Assembly (NCBI RefSeq): GCF_900142665.1
Contig: NZ_FRBR01000004.1
Location: 186,001 to 250,000 of the forward strand
Source of the DNA: Roseovarius pacificus
Lineage (GTDB): Bacteria; Pseudomonadota; Alphaproteobacteria; Rhodobacterales; Rhodobacteraceae
Reading direction: 5' to 3'
DNA: 64,000 nt
This document shows, piece after piece, positions 1-9,312 of this stretch; the first letter of the stretch is position 1; each line of letters begins with the position of its first letter. The notes under the pieces are model-generated. The model searched no databases. It saw only the letters and a program-made list of their open reading frames with translations, and was not told the DNA's origin. Both the position numbers and the translations under genes were made by a program.

Positions 1-750
1 CAGTTCGAGGCTGACGCGCTTCAGCGTGTCGGCGGCGGCCTTGGAAATGAGCTTGCCCGCGCGCGACGAGCCGGTGAAGCTGACCATGTCGACATCCGGG
101 TGGGTCGAAAGCTGCGTGCCGACGCCCGCACCGTCGCCGTTCACCAGGTTGAACACGCCCTCGGGGAACCCGGCCTCGTCCATCATTTCGGCGAACAGGA
201 GCGAGGACAGCGGCGATTCCTCGGAGGGTTTCAGCACCATGGTGCAGCCGGCGACCAGCCCGGCGATCACCTTGAGCGTGACCTGGTTCATCGGCCAGTT
301 CCACGGCGTGATCATCGCCACCACGCCGATGGGGTCGTGAATGATGCGATCGTTGGGGGCGTGATCTCCGAGCGGTTCGATGAATTCGAAATCGCGGGCG
401 ACGGTCAGGAACGCCTTGATATGGCCCATGCCCGCGCCGACCTGCGACTGACGGGCCATGTCGATGGGCGCGCCCATTTCCAGGCTGATGGCCTGGGCCA
501 TGTCCTCGGCGCGGGATTTGTAGATGTCATACAGTTTTTCGACCAGCGCCAGGCGCTCGTCCTTCGATGTGCGTTTCCATGCGGGAAAGGCGGCCTTGGC
601 AGCGGCGACGGCGGCGTCGGTATCGGCCTGTCCTCCCAGAGAGATCACCGCGCAGGGCTCTTCTGTGGACGGGTCGATCACATTGTGATCCTGTGAGGCG
701 GCGGGATTGACCCATTCGCCGCTGATGTAGAACTGGCGTTTCTCGATCAT
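1..750 (-). CDS. Aldehyde dehydrogenase family protein, N-terminal part (runs off the window)
   Basis: The reverse strand encodes the first 250 residues of an NAD(P)-dependent aldehyde dehydrogenase, an enzyme that oxidises aldehydes to carboxylic acids. The Rossmann region carries the family motif TPWNWPMNQ and the TGS turn, and the visible part stops at SLEL, just before the usual GGK, so the general-base glutamate is about residue 249. The catalytic cysteine would lie beyond position 1. The ATG at 748-750 is preceded by a good GGAGG. The gene is divergent from the peroxiredoxin gene and shares a 20-bp palindrome with it. The substrate cannot be told from this part. Confidence 0.93.
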   Translation of the reverse strand, partial: MIEKRQFYISGEWVNPAASQDHNVIDPSTEEPCAVISLGGQADTDAAVAAAKAAFPAWKRTSKDERLALVEKLYDIYKSRAEDMAQAISLEMGAPIDMARQSQVGAGMGHIKAFLTVARDFEFIEPLGDHAPNDRIIHDPIGVVAMITPWNWPMNQVTLKVIAGLVAGCTMVLKPSEESPLSSLLFAEMMDEAGFPEGVFNLVNGDGAGVGTQLSTHPDVDMVSFTGSSRAGKLISKAAADTLKRVSLEL

Positions 751-825
751 GGTTGACCTCCGTGGATTTGCTGGCACCTTGGCAGTCTGGTAACCGGCCC
801 GCAAGGGCAGGGATTCTCTGGTTTC

Positions 826-845
826 CGGAATTTGATCAAATTCCG
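826..845. promoter_or_regulatory. Perfect 20-bp palindrome, candidate operator
   Basis: CGGAATTTGATCAAATTCCG is a perfect inverted repeat in the 130-bp gap between the divergent aldehyde dehydrogenase and peroxiredoxin genes. Its size and symmetry fit a dimeric regulator binding site. The inner TTGATCAA resembles half of an FNR box, but the two halves abut with no four-base spacer, so it is not an FNR site. The regulator is unknown. Confidence 0.5.
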
Positions 846-880
846 TATTGCAACGGACTTCAAGCGAAAAGGACACGATT

Positions 881-1534
881 ATGTCACTGCGTATCAATGA
901 CACGATCCCGAATCTGACGGTCGAGACCGATCAGGGCACCATCAATCTGCATGACTGGGTCGGCGACAATTGGGCGATCATCTTCTCGCATCCCAAGGAT
1001 TTCACCCCGGTTTGCACCACCGAATTCGGAGCGGTAGCGCAGCTGGCCGATGAATGGGACAAGCGCAACTGCAAGGTGCTGGGCGTATCGGTGGACGGCG
1101 TCGAGGACCACAAGAAATGGAAGGGCGATATCGAGGCGGTGGGCGGTGCGACCCCCGGTTTCCCTATCGTGGCCGATGACGGGCTGGAACTGTCCAAGGC
1201 GTTCGACATGCTGCCCGCCGAGGCCTACCTGCCCGAGGGCCGTACACCTGCCGACAGCCAGACCGTGCGCTCGGTGTTCATCATCGGGCCGGACAAGCAA
1301 CTGAAGCTGAGCATGACCTATCCGATGAACGTGGGGCGCAACTTTGCCGAGGTGCTGCGCGCACTCGACGGATTGCAGACCGCCGCCCGCGAAAACGTGG
1401 CGACGCCCGCGAACTGGAACGTGGGCGATGACGTGGTGATCCCCACCGCTGTCAGCGACGAGGACGCCAAGGCCAAATACGGCGCGTTCGAAACCAAGCT
1501 GCCCTATCTGCGCATGACCAAGCTGCCGGGGTGA
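881..1534 (+). CDS. 1-Cys peroxiredoxin (Prx6 type)
   Basis: The product (217 aa) reduces hydrogen peroxide and organic peroxides in the cytoplasm. It has the AhpC/TSA thioredoxin-like fold with peroxidatic Cys45 in the motif PVCTTEFG, preceded by HPKDFTP, and then the C-terminal dimerisation domain typical of the Prx6 group. The length is normal. The start at 881 was chosen over an in-frame ATG at 848 because it has an AAAAGGA ribosome site and gives the conserved N-terminus MSLRIND. The gene ends in a strong terminator, so it is probably transcribed alone. It may share the 826-845 operator with the divergent dehydrogenase. Confidence 0.95.
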   Translation: MSLRINDTIPNLTVETDQGTINLHDWVGDNWAIIFSHPKDFTPVCTTEFGAVAQLADEWDKRNCKVLGVSVDGVEDHKKWKGDIEAVGGATPGFPIVADDGLELSKAFDMLPAEAYLPEGRTPADSQTVRSVFIIGPDKQLKLSMTYPMNVGRNFAEVLRALDGLQTAARENVATPANWNVGDDVVIPTAVSDEDAKAKYGAFETKLPYLRMTKLPG

Positions 1535-1562
1535 GAGTTGCAGACGCATGACAAAATATCGG

Positions 1563-1590
1563 AGGCGCCACTGTCGAAGTGGCGCCTTTT
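1563..1590 (+). terminator. Rho-independent terminator of the peroxiredoxin gene
   Basis: A perfect 10-bp stem (AGGCGCCACT / AGTGGCGCCT) closes a 5-base loop and runs into TTT, 29 bases after the peroxiredoxin stop codon. Confidence 0.88.
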
Positions 1591-1740
1591 GTCGATCGGA
1601 GCGGCGCTTCGATAGGAGAAGCGGAATTTCTGAACCACAGCGTGTCAGCGGTGTCTGGTTGACGACGGGTTTATCAAGGCCGCTTTTTGTTGCAAGTTCC
1701 TGGGATGTCCTTAGTGAGCCGACGTGACCCCTGACCCAAA

Positions 1741-2463
1741 GTGATGATCATGAACCTCCGCCCAACCAGAAATCACTCCGACTGGCGGCTTTCCGCGGGT
1801 TTCCGGCTTGGGCTGATGCCCGAAGTCGAACAGAAGGTGTTCTGTATAGGTTTCCAACGCAATGGCACGACGTCGACGGGCGATTTTTGCGAACAGCAAC
1901 TGGGAATGGCGCGCCGTGGCTATCGTATTGCACAGCGGCGCAAATGGTCGCGATGCTGGTATCAGGGGGCGTTGGAGCGCATTTTCTCAGACCCCGTTTT
2001 CCGGACCGGCCAGGTTTTTGATGACGGGCCCTGGTGGTTTCCCAAGCTGTATGAAACTCTTTACGAGAGGTTCCCGCAGGCAAAATTCGTCATGTTCGAC
2101 AGAGACCCGGAAGCCTGGTTTCGCTCGATGGTTGCCCATTCCGGTGGCCGTTCGCCGGGGTTCACGGATATACATGCAAGAATTTACCGACGCGAAGACG
2201 AATTGCGCGAACTGAGCGATGGTGATCCTGGAAATGTGCCGGCCATCAACGGTTTTTCGCTGGAAGACAAGAAAGAGCACTACATAGGCATTTATAGACA
2301 GCATAATGAAGATGCTGCGGAGTTCTTTGCCAGAAGGGCCCCAGACAGGTTTTTCCGCACCGATCTGAACGATCCTGAAAAATTCAGGAAGATGGCATGT
2401 TTTCTGGGCTTCGAGGACCGGAGCTATGATGAGGTCAGATCAAACGTCATCGCTTCGAAATGA
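1741..2463 (+). CDS. Sulfotransferase family protein
   Basis: This is a predicted PAPS-dependent sulfotransferase of about 215-240 aa. The 5'-phosphosulfate loop is KVFCIGFQRNGTTS near the N-terminus, and FVMFDRDPEAWFRSM fits the 3'-phosphate-binding segment. The start is uncertain. ATGs at 1741, 1750 and 1816 are in frame and none has a clear ribosome site. The core homology begins just after the 1816 Met (PEVEQKVFCIGF). It is one of three unrelated-looking sulfotransferases within 8 kb, which suggests sulfation of a surface glycan. Its 3' end lies exactly where a truncated acyltransferase begins, so this is a recombination boundary. Confidence 0.8.
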   Translation: MMIMNLRPTRNHSDWRLSAGFRLGLMPEVEQKVFCIGFQRNGTTSTGDFCEQQLGMARRGYRIAQRRKWSRCWYQGALERIFSDPVFRTGQVFDDGPWWFPKLYETLYERFPQAKFVMFDRDPEAWFRSMVAHSGGRSPGFTDIHARIYRREDELRELSDGDPGNVPAINGFSLEDKKEHYIGIYRQHNEDAAEFFARRAPDRFFRTDLNDPEKFRKMACFLGFEDRSYDEVRSNVIASK

Positions 2464-4204
2464 AGTGGCGCTGGTGCGGTGTTTCATCCTGTCCCCGGCC
2501 CATTACGAAGACCTGGGCCTTGCGACGCAGGCGGCGGTTTTGTCGCTGTCAAATATCCTGTTCTGGACCCAGTCGGGTTATTTCGACACCGAAGCGATCC
2601 ACAAACCGTTGCTTCACACCTGGTCGCTCGCGGTTGAGGAGCAGTTCTATTTTGTCTGGCCGCTCGTGCTTGTACTGCTTCTGAAGATCACGAGCCTTAC
2701 ACGAACATTGGCGATCTTCGCCGCGGCAAGTGTGATCAGTCTGGCGGCGGCGGAATACATGCTGGGCCGCGATCCGTCCGGTGCCTTCTTTCTGCCGGTG
2801 TTTCGCGTGTATGAGTTCGGGTTCGGGGCGACGCTTGCCCTGACCGGGAAGATTGCCCGCCCCGGGGCTGTTGCGCATTTCTCCTCGCTGGCCGGGCTGG
2901 TGCTGGTCTTGGGCGGAAGCCTTGTATTTACCGAACATCAGCGGTTTCCCGGTCTTGCGGCGCTGGTGCCATGCCTTGGCGCAGCGCTTTTGATCTATGC
3001 CGGACCGCAGGCGATCCTGAACCGTGTTCTTACCCTGCAACCGATCCGATATATCGGGCTTATCAGCTATTCGCTGTATCTCGTGCACTGGCCGATGCTG
3101 GTGTATTTTGCCTATTATCATAATATTCCGGACAGCCCGGCCGAAATTGCGATGCTCAGCCTGGCGGCTGTGGCCCTTGGCGGGCTGTTCTACCATTTCG
3201 TCGAAACCCCGTTCCGGCGAAGAACCCCGGCAAGGTTCCGGATTTCCGGCAAGCAACTGGGTATATCGGCATTTGTCGGTGCGGTGGCGATCACCCTGAC
3301 GGGCGGCAAGATTGACGAAAAACATGGATATCCCGAGCGCCTTTCGGGCGAGATGCGGGCATTGCAGGAGCGTATCGAGGCTGCCGGAATTGGCCGCGAA
3401 GAGGCGATTCGCCTGACGACCTGTCATTTCACGCCGGAGACTGCTGAACAGTTGGCCAGAGATTTCACGGGATGCCTGCCCGAAAGGGCTGAAAACGCTA
3501 TTGTCGTGCTGGGCGACAGTCACGCGGCCGATATCTGGGCGGGATTGTCCCGCGCCTATCCGGACCACGCCGTGGTGCAGTTCACCGGCGCGGGGTGTGA
3601 TCGGGGGCGTGATCCCGGCGAAGCAGGCCTGATCGATTGGGCGCATTGCGACAGCTTGCAGGAGATATCCGGGCGCTGGATTTCCGGCAACAAGGCGGAC
3701 GTGGCGGCTGTTATCTATTCGCAGCGTGCCGCATCGATGATGATCGGAGACCCGGTGATGGACAGTGCCAGCCTTGCGCCCGACCTGCAGCGTCTGGACG
3801 CTTTGGAGGCGGATCTGAGCCGTGTGGCCGAGCAGGGCGTGCCGGTCTTGTTCTGGGGGCCGCGCCCTGAATTTCACCCCTCGCTGGATGTGGCTACCGG
3901 TACGTTTCCGACGCTCGAAGCGCTTCTGGCTATTTATGGCGAGGCTGACATGACGCCTTATCGGCAGCTTGACGATACTCTTGCCGCGCGTTTTGCGGAC
4001 AGTCCGGTTACCTACTTTTCAAGCTTCGTTCCGCTTTGCACCCCGGAATGTCTGTTGCTGATAGATGGGGGTGAGCCGGCGATTACCGATTACGCACATT
4101 GGAGTCCGGCAGGTGCTCGACTGGCCATTTCGCGGATCGTTACGGGTACGCCGGTGCTAGAGGATTTGCTTGGGTTTCCGGATGTTGCCAGCACATCGCA
4201 GTAA
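2426..4204 (+). pseudogene. O-acyltransferase (OafA-like, acyltransferase 3 + SGNH), 5'-truncated
   Basis: The reading frame matches membrane O-acyltransferases that acetylate lipopolysaccharide or exopolysaccharide. Homology starts abruptly at about 2478, in the middle of the first membrane domain (SPAHYEDLGLATQAA, then KPLLHTWSLAVEEQFY). Roughly the first 100 residues are missing, including the first helices and the arginine/histidine active-site motif. The remaining membrane helices and the C-terminal SGNH domain look intact: the nucleophile is in GDSHA and the Asp/His pair is in the DYAHWSPAG segment. Translation could start at 2426 or GTG 2465, but the acyl-transfer half would be dead. 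A surviving SGNH function is possible but unproven. Confidence 0.75.
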
Positions 4205-4219
4205 GGCTGCGTCCTGATA

Positions 4220-4972
4220 TCAGGCCTGTACGATCCGGGCTGCGTTCAGCATGCCGCAGATGCCTTCGGGGGCCACATTGGCGATAACGTCAAGAATGCT
4301 GAGGCCGGGTTCGAAGCCTGCATGACCCTGATCGTAGGGCGGCAGGGCGGGTTCGAGAAAGTGGAGCGAGAGCCCGGCGACGGCGAAGCTGTCGGCGTCA
4401 TAGAGATCGCGCCCGCCGATCATGTTGACATAATCCTGCGCGCCGACGGCACGGCAGGCGGCGATGATCCGCTCTTGCCCGGTGAGGGTATCGTCGAGAC
4501 CGAGGGACGAGATACGCCGGATCGGGGTGGTCAGCCCGAGCGCGTCAAAGCAGAGATGCAGGGCGTATTCGGTCGCTTCCGTGAAGTCCGCGGGTTGGGG
4601 GGAGTGTGCTAGGTGTCGAGCGAAATCCTCGATAAGACGCAGGGCATCGTCGGTGTAGGGGGCCTTGGCGTAGGCTTGCCGAACTGTCCTGACAAGTTTT
4701 TCGCAGTCACGCGCGGCAGTTGGCCCGTAGGCTTTATTGGAAATCAGGTCGATGCGCGGGCGCTTGTTGACCGGAATGGAAAACATTGTCTTGCGCCCGT
4801 TGATCAGCAGGTTGTTTCGGTTCATCCAGCCTTGTTGGATGAACTGCACCGTGTCGAGCAGCCAGAATTCGTCGACGGCGGCGGCAAGCTGGAAGTAGCC
4901 GATATAGGGAAACAGGTAGGGCTGCATGATAGCGACCCTTCGGGGGGACTGCACCGTGCTTGCGCCGATCAT
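4220..4972 (-). CDS. WbqC-like family protein
   Basis: The 250-aa product begins with the WbqC-family signature VAIMQPYLFPYIGYFQL, followed by FIQQGWMNRN and a central INGRKTMFSIPV block. WbqC-like proteins sit in O-antigen and capsule clusters, and their chemistry is poorly defined. A role in adding an amino-acyl or related group to a sugar has been suggested for the family, but the sequence does not decide it. The start at 4972 overlaps the upstream sulfotransferase stop by four bases (ATGA), so the genes are translationally coupled. It is the last gene of a three-gene operon and converges on the acyltransferase remnant. Confidence 0.85.
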   Translation of the reverse strand: MIGASTVQSPRRVAIMQPYLFPYIGYFQLAAAVDEFWLLDTVQFIQQGWMNRNNLLINGRKTMFSIPVNKRPRIDLISNKAYGPTAARDCEKLVRTVRQAYAKAPYTDDALRLIEDFARHLAHSPQPADFTEATEYALHLCFDALGLTTPIRRISSLGLDDTLTGQERIIAACRAVGAQDYVNMIGGRDLYDADSFAVAGLSLHFLEPALPPYDQGHAGFEPGLSILDVIANVAPEGICGMLNAARIVQA

Positions 4973-6015
4973 TCGTGGCCTTTGAGAAGTTGGCCGGGCG
5001 ACAGTGGAGGACGGGCCTTCATGCTGGCGTAGAGGCGCGACCAGGCCTCGAAACGCGCGCGTTCTTCGGCCGGTAAGTCCTGATAGGCGGGTTTGTTGTG
5101 CGGCTCGGTCAGGGCGAGATGGGCGCGCAGATCTTCGAGCGTATCGAACCGACCGAATGCGGGCTGGCCCTGTCGGGCGGTTTCATAGCCCATAGCGGCC
5201 ATCATCGGGCCAGCCACGGCCTCGATATAGGCGATCTGCTCGTCATCCAGTTCGCGGCGGAACTTCTGCGTGTTGTCCGAGATCAGCGGTTTGTCGAGAT
5301 TGGACCACATGGAGGAGCGTTGCGCGTCTGACCGCGCGCTTGAGCTGCGTTCGGAAAAGCGCAGCATTTCTTCGGAAAACGGCAGGTCGAGCATGGTACA
5401 GACACGGCGCAATTGGCCTTCGGGATCTGCCAGAATGTCCTCGTAGCGCAGGAACGCGACCGGGGTCACCGGCCCTAGCTGGGCCAGCGTTTCGAGATAC
5501 CCCGCCTGATCTTGGCGCCAGCGTTCGGCGGCGCGCAACACGCCGCCGCGCATCACCGGGCCGTTCGTCCAGGACACCGCCATGTCGCGCGGATCGCGCA
5601 CCATGAACAGGATGCGTGGCCGGGTGCTTTGGGCTGTCAGCATGGGCAGGTATCGGAAGGATGAATTCTCCTTCATCATGACATGCGGTTTGCCGGCGGC
5701 TTTCGCTTCGGCGGCATAGAGCGCCGCGGCCATGTCGCCCGCGTGGCTGAGCCCGGTAAGGAGTGCCGCACGTTCATCGGACGGCCAGGCGTCGATCGCC
5801 CACTGGCTGACCTTGGCATTGAAAAGGGCAAGAACGGCCTGGCGCAGATCGTCCGATCCGGGGGCGTAGCGGTAGGCGCATTCGCTCATCACCTTGAATA
5901 GGTGGCTGGCACCGGGGGCGCAGACCTGCGGGTGGGCGTCGAATATCTTGGCAATCATGTTGCTGCCCGAGCGTTCGGAGCAGAACAGGATGACAGGCGT
6001 CTCCAGACGGGGCAT
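4969..6015 (-). CDS. Sulfotransferase family protein
   Basis: The product (348 aa) is a predicted PAPS-dependent sulfotransferase. The phosphosulfate-binding loop CSERSGSNMIAKIF lies at about residues 12-25, and the 3'-phosphate segment MVRDPRDMAVSW lies near residue 140, followed by FLRYEDI. This PSERSG-type loop differs from those of the other two sulfotransferases in the island, so the substrates probably differ. The start codon overlaps the fusion-gene stop in a TGATG arrangement, and the stop overlaps the WbqC gene in an ATGA arrangement. The three proteins are therefore probably made together. The acceptor is unknown. Confidence 0.85.
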   Translation of the reverse strand: MPRLETPVILFCSERSGSNMIAKIFDAHPQVCAPGASHLFKVMSECAYRYAPGSDDLRQAVLALFNAKVSQWAIDAWPSDERAALLTGLSHAGDMAAALYAAEAKAAGKPHVMMKENSSFRYLPMLTAQSTRPRILFMVRDPRDMAVSWTNGPVMRGGVLRAAERWRQDQAGYLETLAQLGPVTPVAFLRYEDILADPEGQLRRVCTMLDLPFSEEMLRFSERSSSARSDAQRSSMWSNLDKPLISDNTQKFRRELDDEQIAYIEAVAGPMMAAMGYETARQGQPAFGRFDTLEDLRAHLALTEPHNKPAYQDLPAEERARFEAWSRLYASMKARPPLSPGQLLKGHE

Positions 6016-8225
6016 CAGGCGGCCCCTTCCGGGCGGGCGGCAGACACGGATATCCGGCGAATCTGGGCGACAATGTCTTCGTTCGGGACAAGCCGCATTT
6101 CGGGCGCGTTCGACAGGTTGAAGATACGCGCGTAAAGGTCATCGGCATTCGGCGTGGGCCGGTCGGACGGTAGCGGACGATAGTATTTGCGCAAGGTCAC
6201 GGGGCCGGATTCCGGGCCGATCACCACCGGGCTCAGGCACAGGAACGGGGTATGTGCGCGCGGCGAATGCGGTGTCGTGGTGCCGGGAAAGGGCTGGGTG
6301 CCGACGTCCGCGTCGATCACGAGCGAGTGCATTCGGCGCTCTTGCCATTTATAGAAGCGGCCCCACCACGGCTTGCGTTCGAGCCGATCGATGATGGCGG
6401 CGGCTGAGAGATCGCTGAGTTTGTAGTTCGACGCGGCGAATTGCGCCCCGTTGGGCAGGGCAGCGGCGAAATTGGCGAGTTTTCGGATTGCGGTTTCCTG
6501 CTCGGCGTCGCAAATCACGAAACCACCCTCGCCCACGCCCCAGGGCTTGGTATGATGCGCAGAGATGATTTCAATCGGGGCATCGGGTTTGCGGGCGCTG
6601 TCCGGCCGATCCAGCAGGCCCGTAGCGTTGTCCACCACGAACTGCTTGCCGTTTTGCGCGCAAAAGGCCGCGATATCGTCCCAGTCGGACTGCTGAGCAA
6701 AAATGTTGGTGTAGACCACGCCATCATAGCTGTCGAGCGGCAGGGCACGAAGGGCATCGAGATGGAACCGGCCTTGCGCATTGCAGTCGATCACGGTGCT
6801 GCCGGACAGGGGGCCAACATGGGCCGAGAAGAAATTGAAGGCGCTGGTGACCCAACGAAATCCCGGAGTGCGCGCTTCGAGTGCATGCAGTCCACAGGCG
6901 ATGTGCAGGGCTGCAGTGCCGTTGCAGACGGCCACCACGCGCCTGTGTTCGGGCAGATCGGCCAGGAGGGCGACCATGCGTTCGAGGAGCGCCGCGACCG
7001 GCCCGCCATTGGCGTGATGATTGGCCTTTACCGACAGGGAAAGAAGTTCGGCCAGCCGCTGGTGGTCATAGATCTTGTTTTCGATAAAGGGGATCGGCGT
7101 GGTTGGTGCGGGCGCGGGCAATTCATCGCAGGACGCAGGGGCAGGGACACCGGCCGCACAGGCCAGTTCCACGAGGCGCCGATCGCGCAAGCCAAACTTT
7201 CCTGAATATCTGGATGTGACCGCAGGCATGCTGAGGCCCATCGCCGGGATAGCGGCCGCCAATTGCCGCCGATAGGTTTGGGTCCAGCGGACGACCATCG
7301 AGTCGTCGGGGCTGTAGGCGGCCAGCGTGCCGCCCAGATCGACGAAATGAAACCGCTCGAATGTGTCCAGAACCTGAAAGCCCAGCCAACTTGTGAGCGA
7401 TCCGCCTGCGGCACCGATCACCACGGGCGGGCGGGCACTCTGCTGATGGGTCTTGAGCACCTTGAACAGACGTGCGCGAATTTTGTCGCGCTTCAGTCTG
7501 GCCTCGGTTGCGTCCACCTCGATCACCGTGAGTGAGTACAAGCCGATGCTGTCGAACAGGGCACGGTTGCTGGCGTTGCCGACAAAGATCACCTGCCGGT
7601 CGCGCAGCGCGTCGAGAAAACGCCCGAGGCCGCCGGTGATCGCTGCGACCTTAAATTCGTGCCCGGTGAAACCGTTTTCGGCCACGTTGTCACGATGCGC
7701 CTGTGGAACGAAATGGGCGATCAGGTCTTCGCACGATTGCCTGTTCTCATAGGGTGTGCCCTCGATCCGGGCCGATCCGGGCCACGGGGACAGCGAGGCC
7801 ACGAAATGCATCCCCTGTTCAGGAGACGGCAGGTCGCGCATGCGCGTCAGAAGATCGGCCAGCATTCCACCTTCGGCGAACTTGCTTCCCTTGACACCAA
7901 GGCGGGCGTCGATGTCGTCGCCAGGATGGGTCGCGAACGACTCGCGGTCGATCCCGCTTGCTTCGAGCCGCGCCAGCCGTTCCCAGAAGCCATGGTTGAT
8001 TTTGCAAAAGGCGAACGAGGCGTCGTTTTCGAGAAGATCGAGAATGCGTAGAAAGCCCGGTTGATCGTCCTCGATAACAGGGGCCGCGCGGAAACCCTGA
8101 TCGGTCTGGTTGAATAGTGGCGTTGTGGCCGGCGCTGTGCCCGTACCCGCGAGCGATGCGGGGACAGTCGCCGGAACCGTGCCACTGAAGCGGCGTAGCA
8201 AATGCTTGAGAGCCAACCTGTTCAT
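6015..8225 (-). CDS. Two-domain protein: putative GT-D-like domain joined to a DegT/DnrJ-type aminotransferase
   Basis: The product is 736 aa. The C-terminal half, from about residue 375, is a DegT/DnrJ/EryC1 fold-type I PLP enzyme: NGGPVAALLERMVALL, then NGTAALHIACGL, VDNATG, and the Schiff-base lysine in HHTKPWGVGEGG. Such enzymes aminate keto-sugars or dehydrate them. The N-terminal half contains FCKINHGFWERL, VIFVGNASNRAL and HFVDLGGTLAAY, which resemble a GT-D-fold glycosyltransferase although the usual DGE motif is not seen. That part is an inference. The ATG at 8225 was chosen over TTG 8261 because GGAG lies 13 bases upstream. It is the first gene of an operon with a sulfotransferase and a WbqC-like protein. 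Confidence 0.72.
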   Translation of the reverse strand: MNRLALKHLLRRFSGTVPATVPASLAGTGTAPATTPLFNQTDQGFRAAPVIEDDQPGFLRILDLLENDASFAFCKINHGFWERLARLEASGIDRESFATHPGDDIDARLGVKGSKFAEGGMLADLLTRMRDLPSPEQGMHFVASLSPWPGSARIEGTPYENRQSCEDLIAHFVPQAHRDNVAENGFTGHEFKVAAITGGLGRFLDALRDRQVIFVGNASNRALFDSIGLYSLTVIEVDATEARLKRDKIRARLFKVLKTHQQSARPPVVIGAAGGSLTSWLGFQVLDTFERFHFVDLGGTLAAYSPDDSMVVRWTQTYRRQLAAAIPAMGLSMPAVTSRYSGKFGLRDRRLVELACAAGVPAPASCDELPAPAPTTPIPFIENKIYDHQRLAELLSLSVKANHHANGGPVAALLERMVALLADLPEHRRVVAVCNGTAALHIACGLHALEARTPGFRWVTSAFNFFSAHVGPLSGSTVIDCNAQGRFHLDALRALPLDSYDGVVYTNIFAQQSDWDDIAAFCAQNGKQFVVDNATGLLDRPDSARKPDAPIEIISAHHTKPWGVGEGGFVICDAEQETAIRKLANFAAALPNGAQFAASNYKLSDLSAAAIIDRLERKPWWGRFYKWQERRMHSLVIDADVGTQPFPGTTTPHSPRAHTPFLCLSPVVIGPESGPVTLRKYYRPLPSDRPTPNADDLYARIFNLSNAPEMRLVPNEDIVAQIRRISVSAARPEGAA

Positions 8226-8418
8226 TTCGCTACATTGCGCTCCGGATTGAATACTGCACAACCAGGCACGTTGCTGCCCATGAAACTGTCGGATGCAGCG
8301 CCTGAACCAGATTAATGGCCGAACCCGATTTATTGCTGCTAACGTGCAATGCAGGGGCAGTCAACTTGGACCCCGGGTTCGGGGTTTATGCGCATTCCGA
8401 CGCCGTTGCGATGAATGG

Positions 8419-9084
8419 TCAATAGAAACGGTCGTAGTCAACACGGTAAAGCATTTCGATACGGCTGCGGGTTGTGGTGTCCAGAACTTTGGCCATGATA
8501 CGTTCGGGTTCGATGGATTTCCCCCGGATTTTTTCCATGAAATCCATTGGGCGATTGCCTTCGGGATAAGATTTCTGGTGATGCCCGAAAGACGCCTTGA
8601 TGCATCCTCCTGAAGTTTTGTCGAGCCATTCGGTGACAGCGTCCATTCCATCTTCGAGTCTGAAGACCATGCAGTCTTCGGAGATGAACCTGTCGGCGGG
8701 CAGGAAATGGTTGTCAAAGGAGTTTTCGAAGTAATCGCCCGATTTCTCGAGCTGCGTCAGAAAGCGCTTCAGGCTTTGGCGGCGTGGAAGCCGGCCCAGG
8801 CCGCGGTTAAAGTTGAAGGCACTGAGAAAACGTTCAACCGGATCTCGCACAAAGCCGAAGCTGTAGTCGAAGAAATCCGGTGCGAAAAGCCGGGCGAGCG
8901 CGTCTTTCGGGATATGTTGAGGCGAGGACCTGTTCCAATGCGTGCCCTGATGCCCCCACCAGTCCGGATCGTGCAACGAGAGGATGATGCCTGCCTCTTC
9001 AAGACCGCGTTCGATGCTGGTGCCCCCGCATTTCGGAACGTGCGCAAAGTAGTAGATGGAGTCTTCTGTTCGAAACGCCGGCAT
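8419..9084 (-). CDS. Sulfotransferase family 2 domain protein
   Basis: The product (221 aa) resembles carbohydrate sulfotransferases of the Sulfotransfer_2 type. The PAPS loop is HVPKCGGTSIERGL near the N-terminus, and the second binding segment is FGFVRDPVERFLSAFN. The start at 9084 (MPAFRTEDS) fits the family better than the upstream in-frame codon at 9132. The gene stands apart from its neighbours, with 194 bases on the downstream side and 229 on the upstream side, so it probably has its own promoter in the AT-richer stretch 9085-9312. Its acceptor is presumably the glycan made by the neighbouring genes. Confidence 0.8.
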   Translation of the reverse strand: MPAFRTEDSIYYFAHVPKCGGTSIERGLEEAGIILSLHDPDWWGHQGTHWNRSSPQHIPKDALARLFAPDFFDYSFGFVRDPVERFLSAFNFNRGLGRLPRRQSLKRFLTQLEKSGDYFENSFDNHFLPADRFISEDCMVFRLEDGMDAVTEWLDKTSGGCIKASFGHHQKSYPEGNRPMDFMEKIRGKSIEPERIMAKVLDTTTRSRIEMLYRVDYDRFY

Positions 9085-9312
9085 GAATGATTCGCATTTA
9101 TTGTGTTCTTGTCGTGGGGGACGACGTAGCAAGATTTAAAACAGTTTTACATAGCGGCAATCGTATCTGCGGGGCGAGCGGGACAACGCCGGTATCGCGT
9201 GGCCTGGCAAGGGAAGTTTTCGGTCTTGTTTTCGCACCCTGGCGTCTGAGACGAGACAGAAATCTTTCGAAAAACATCATAGTTAGATGCGCGCCGGACA
9301 CGCGCAGGTCTG

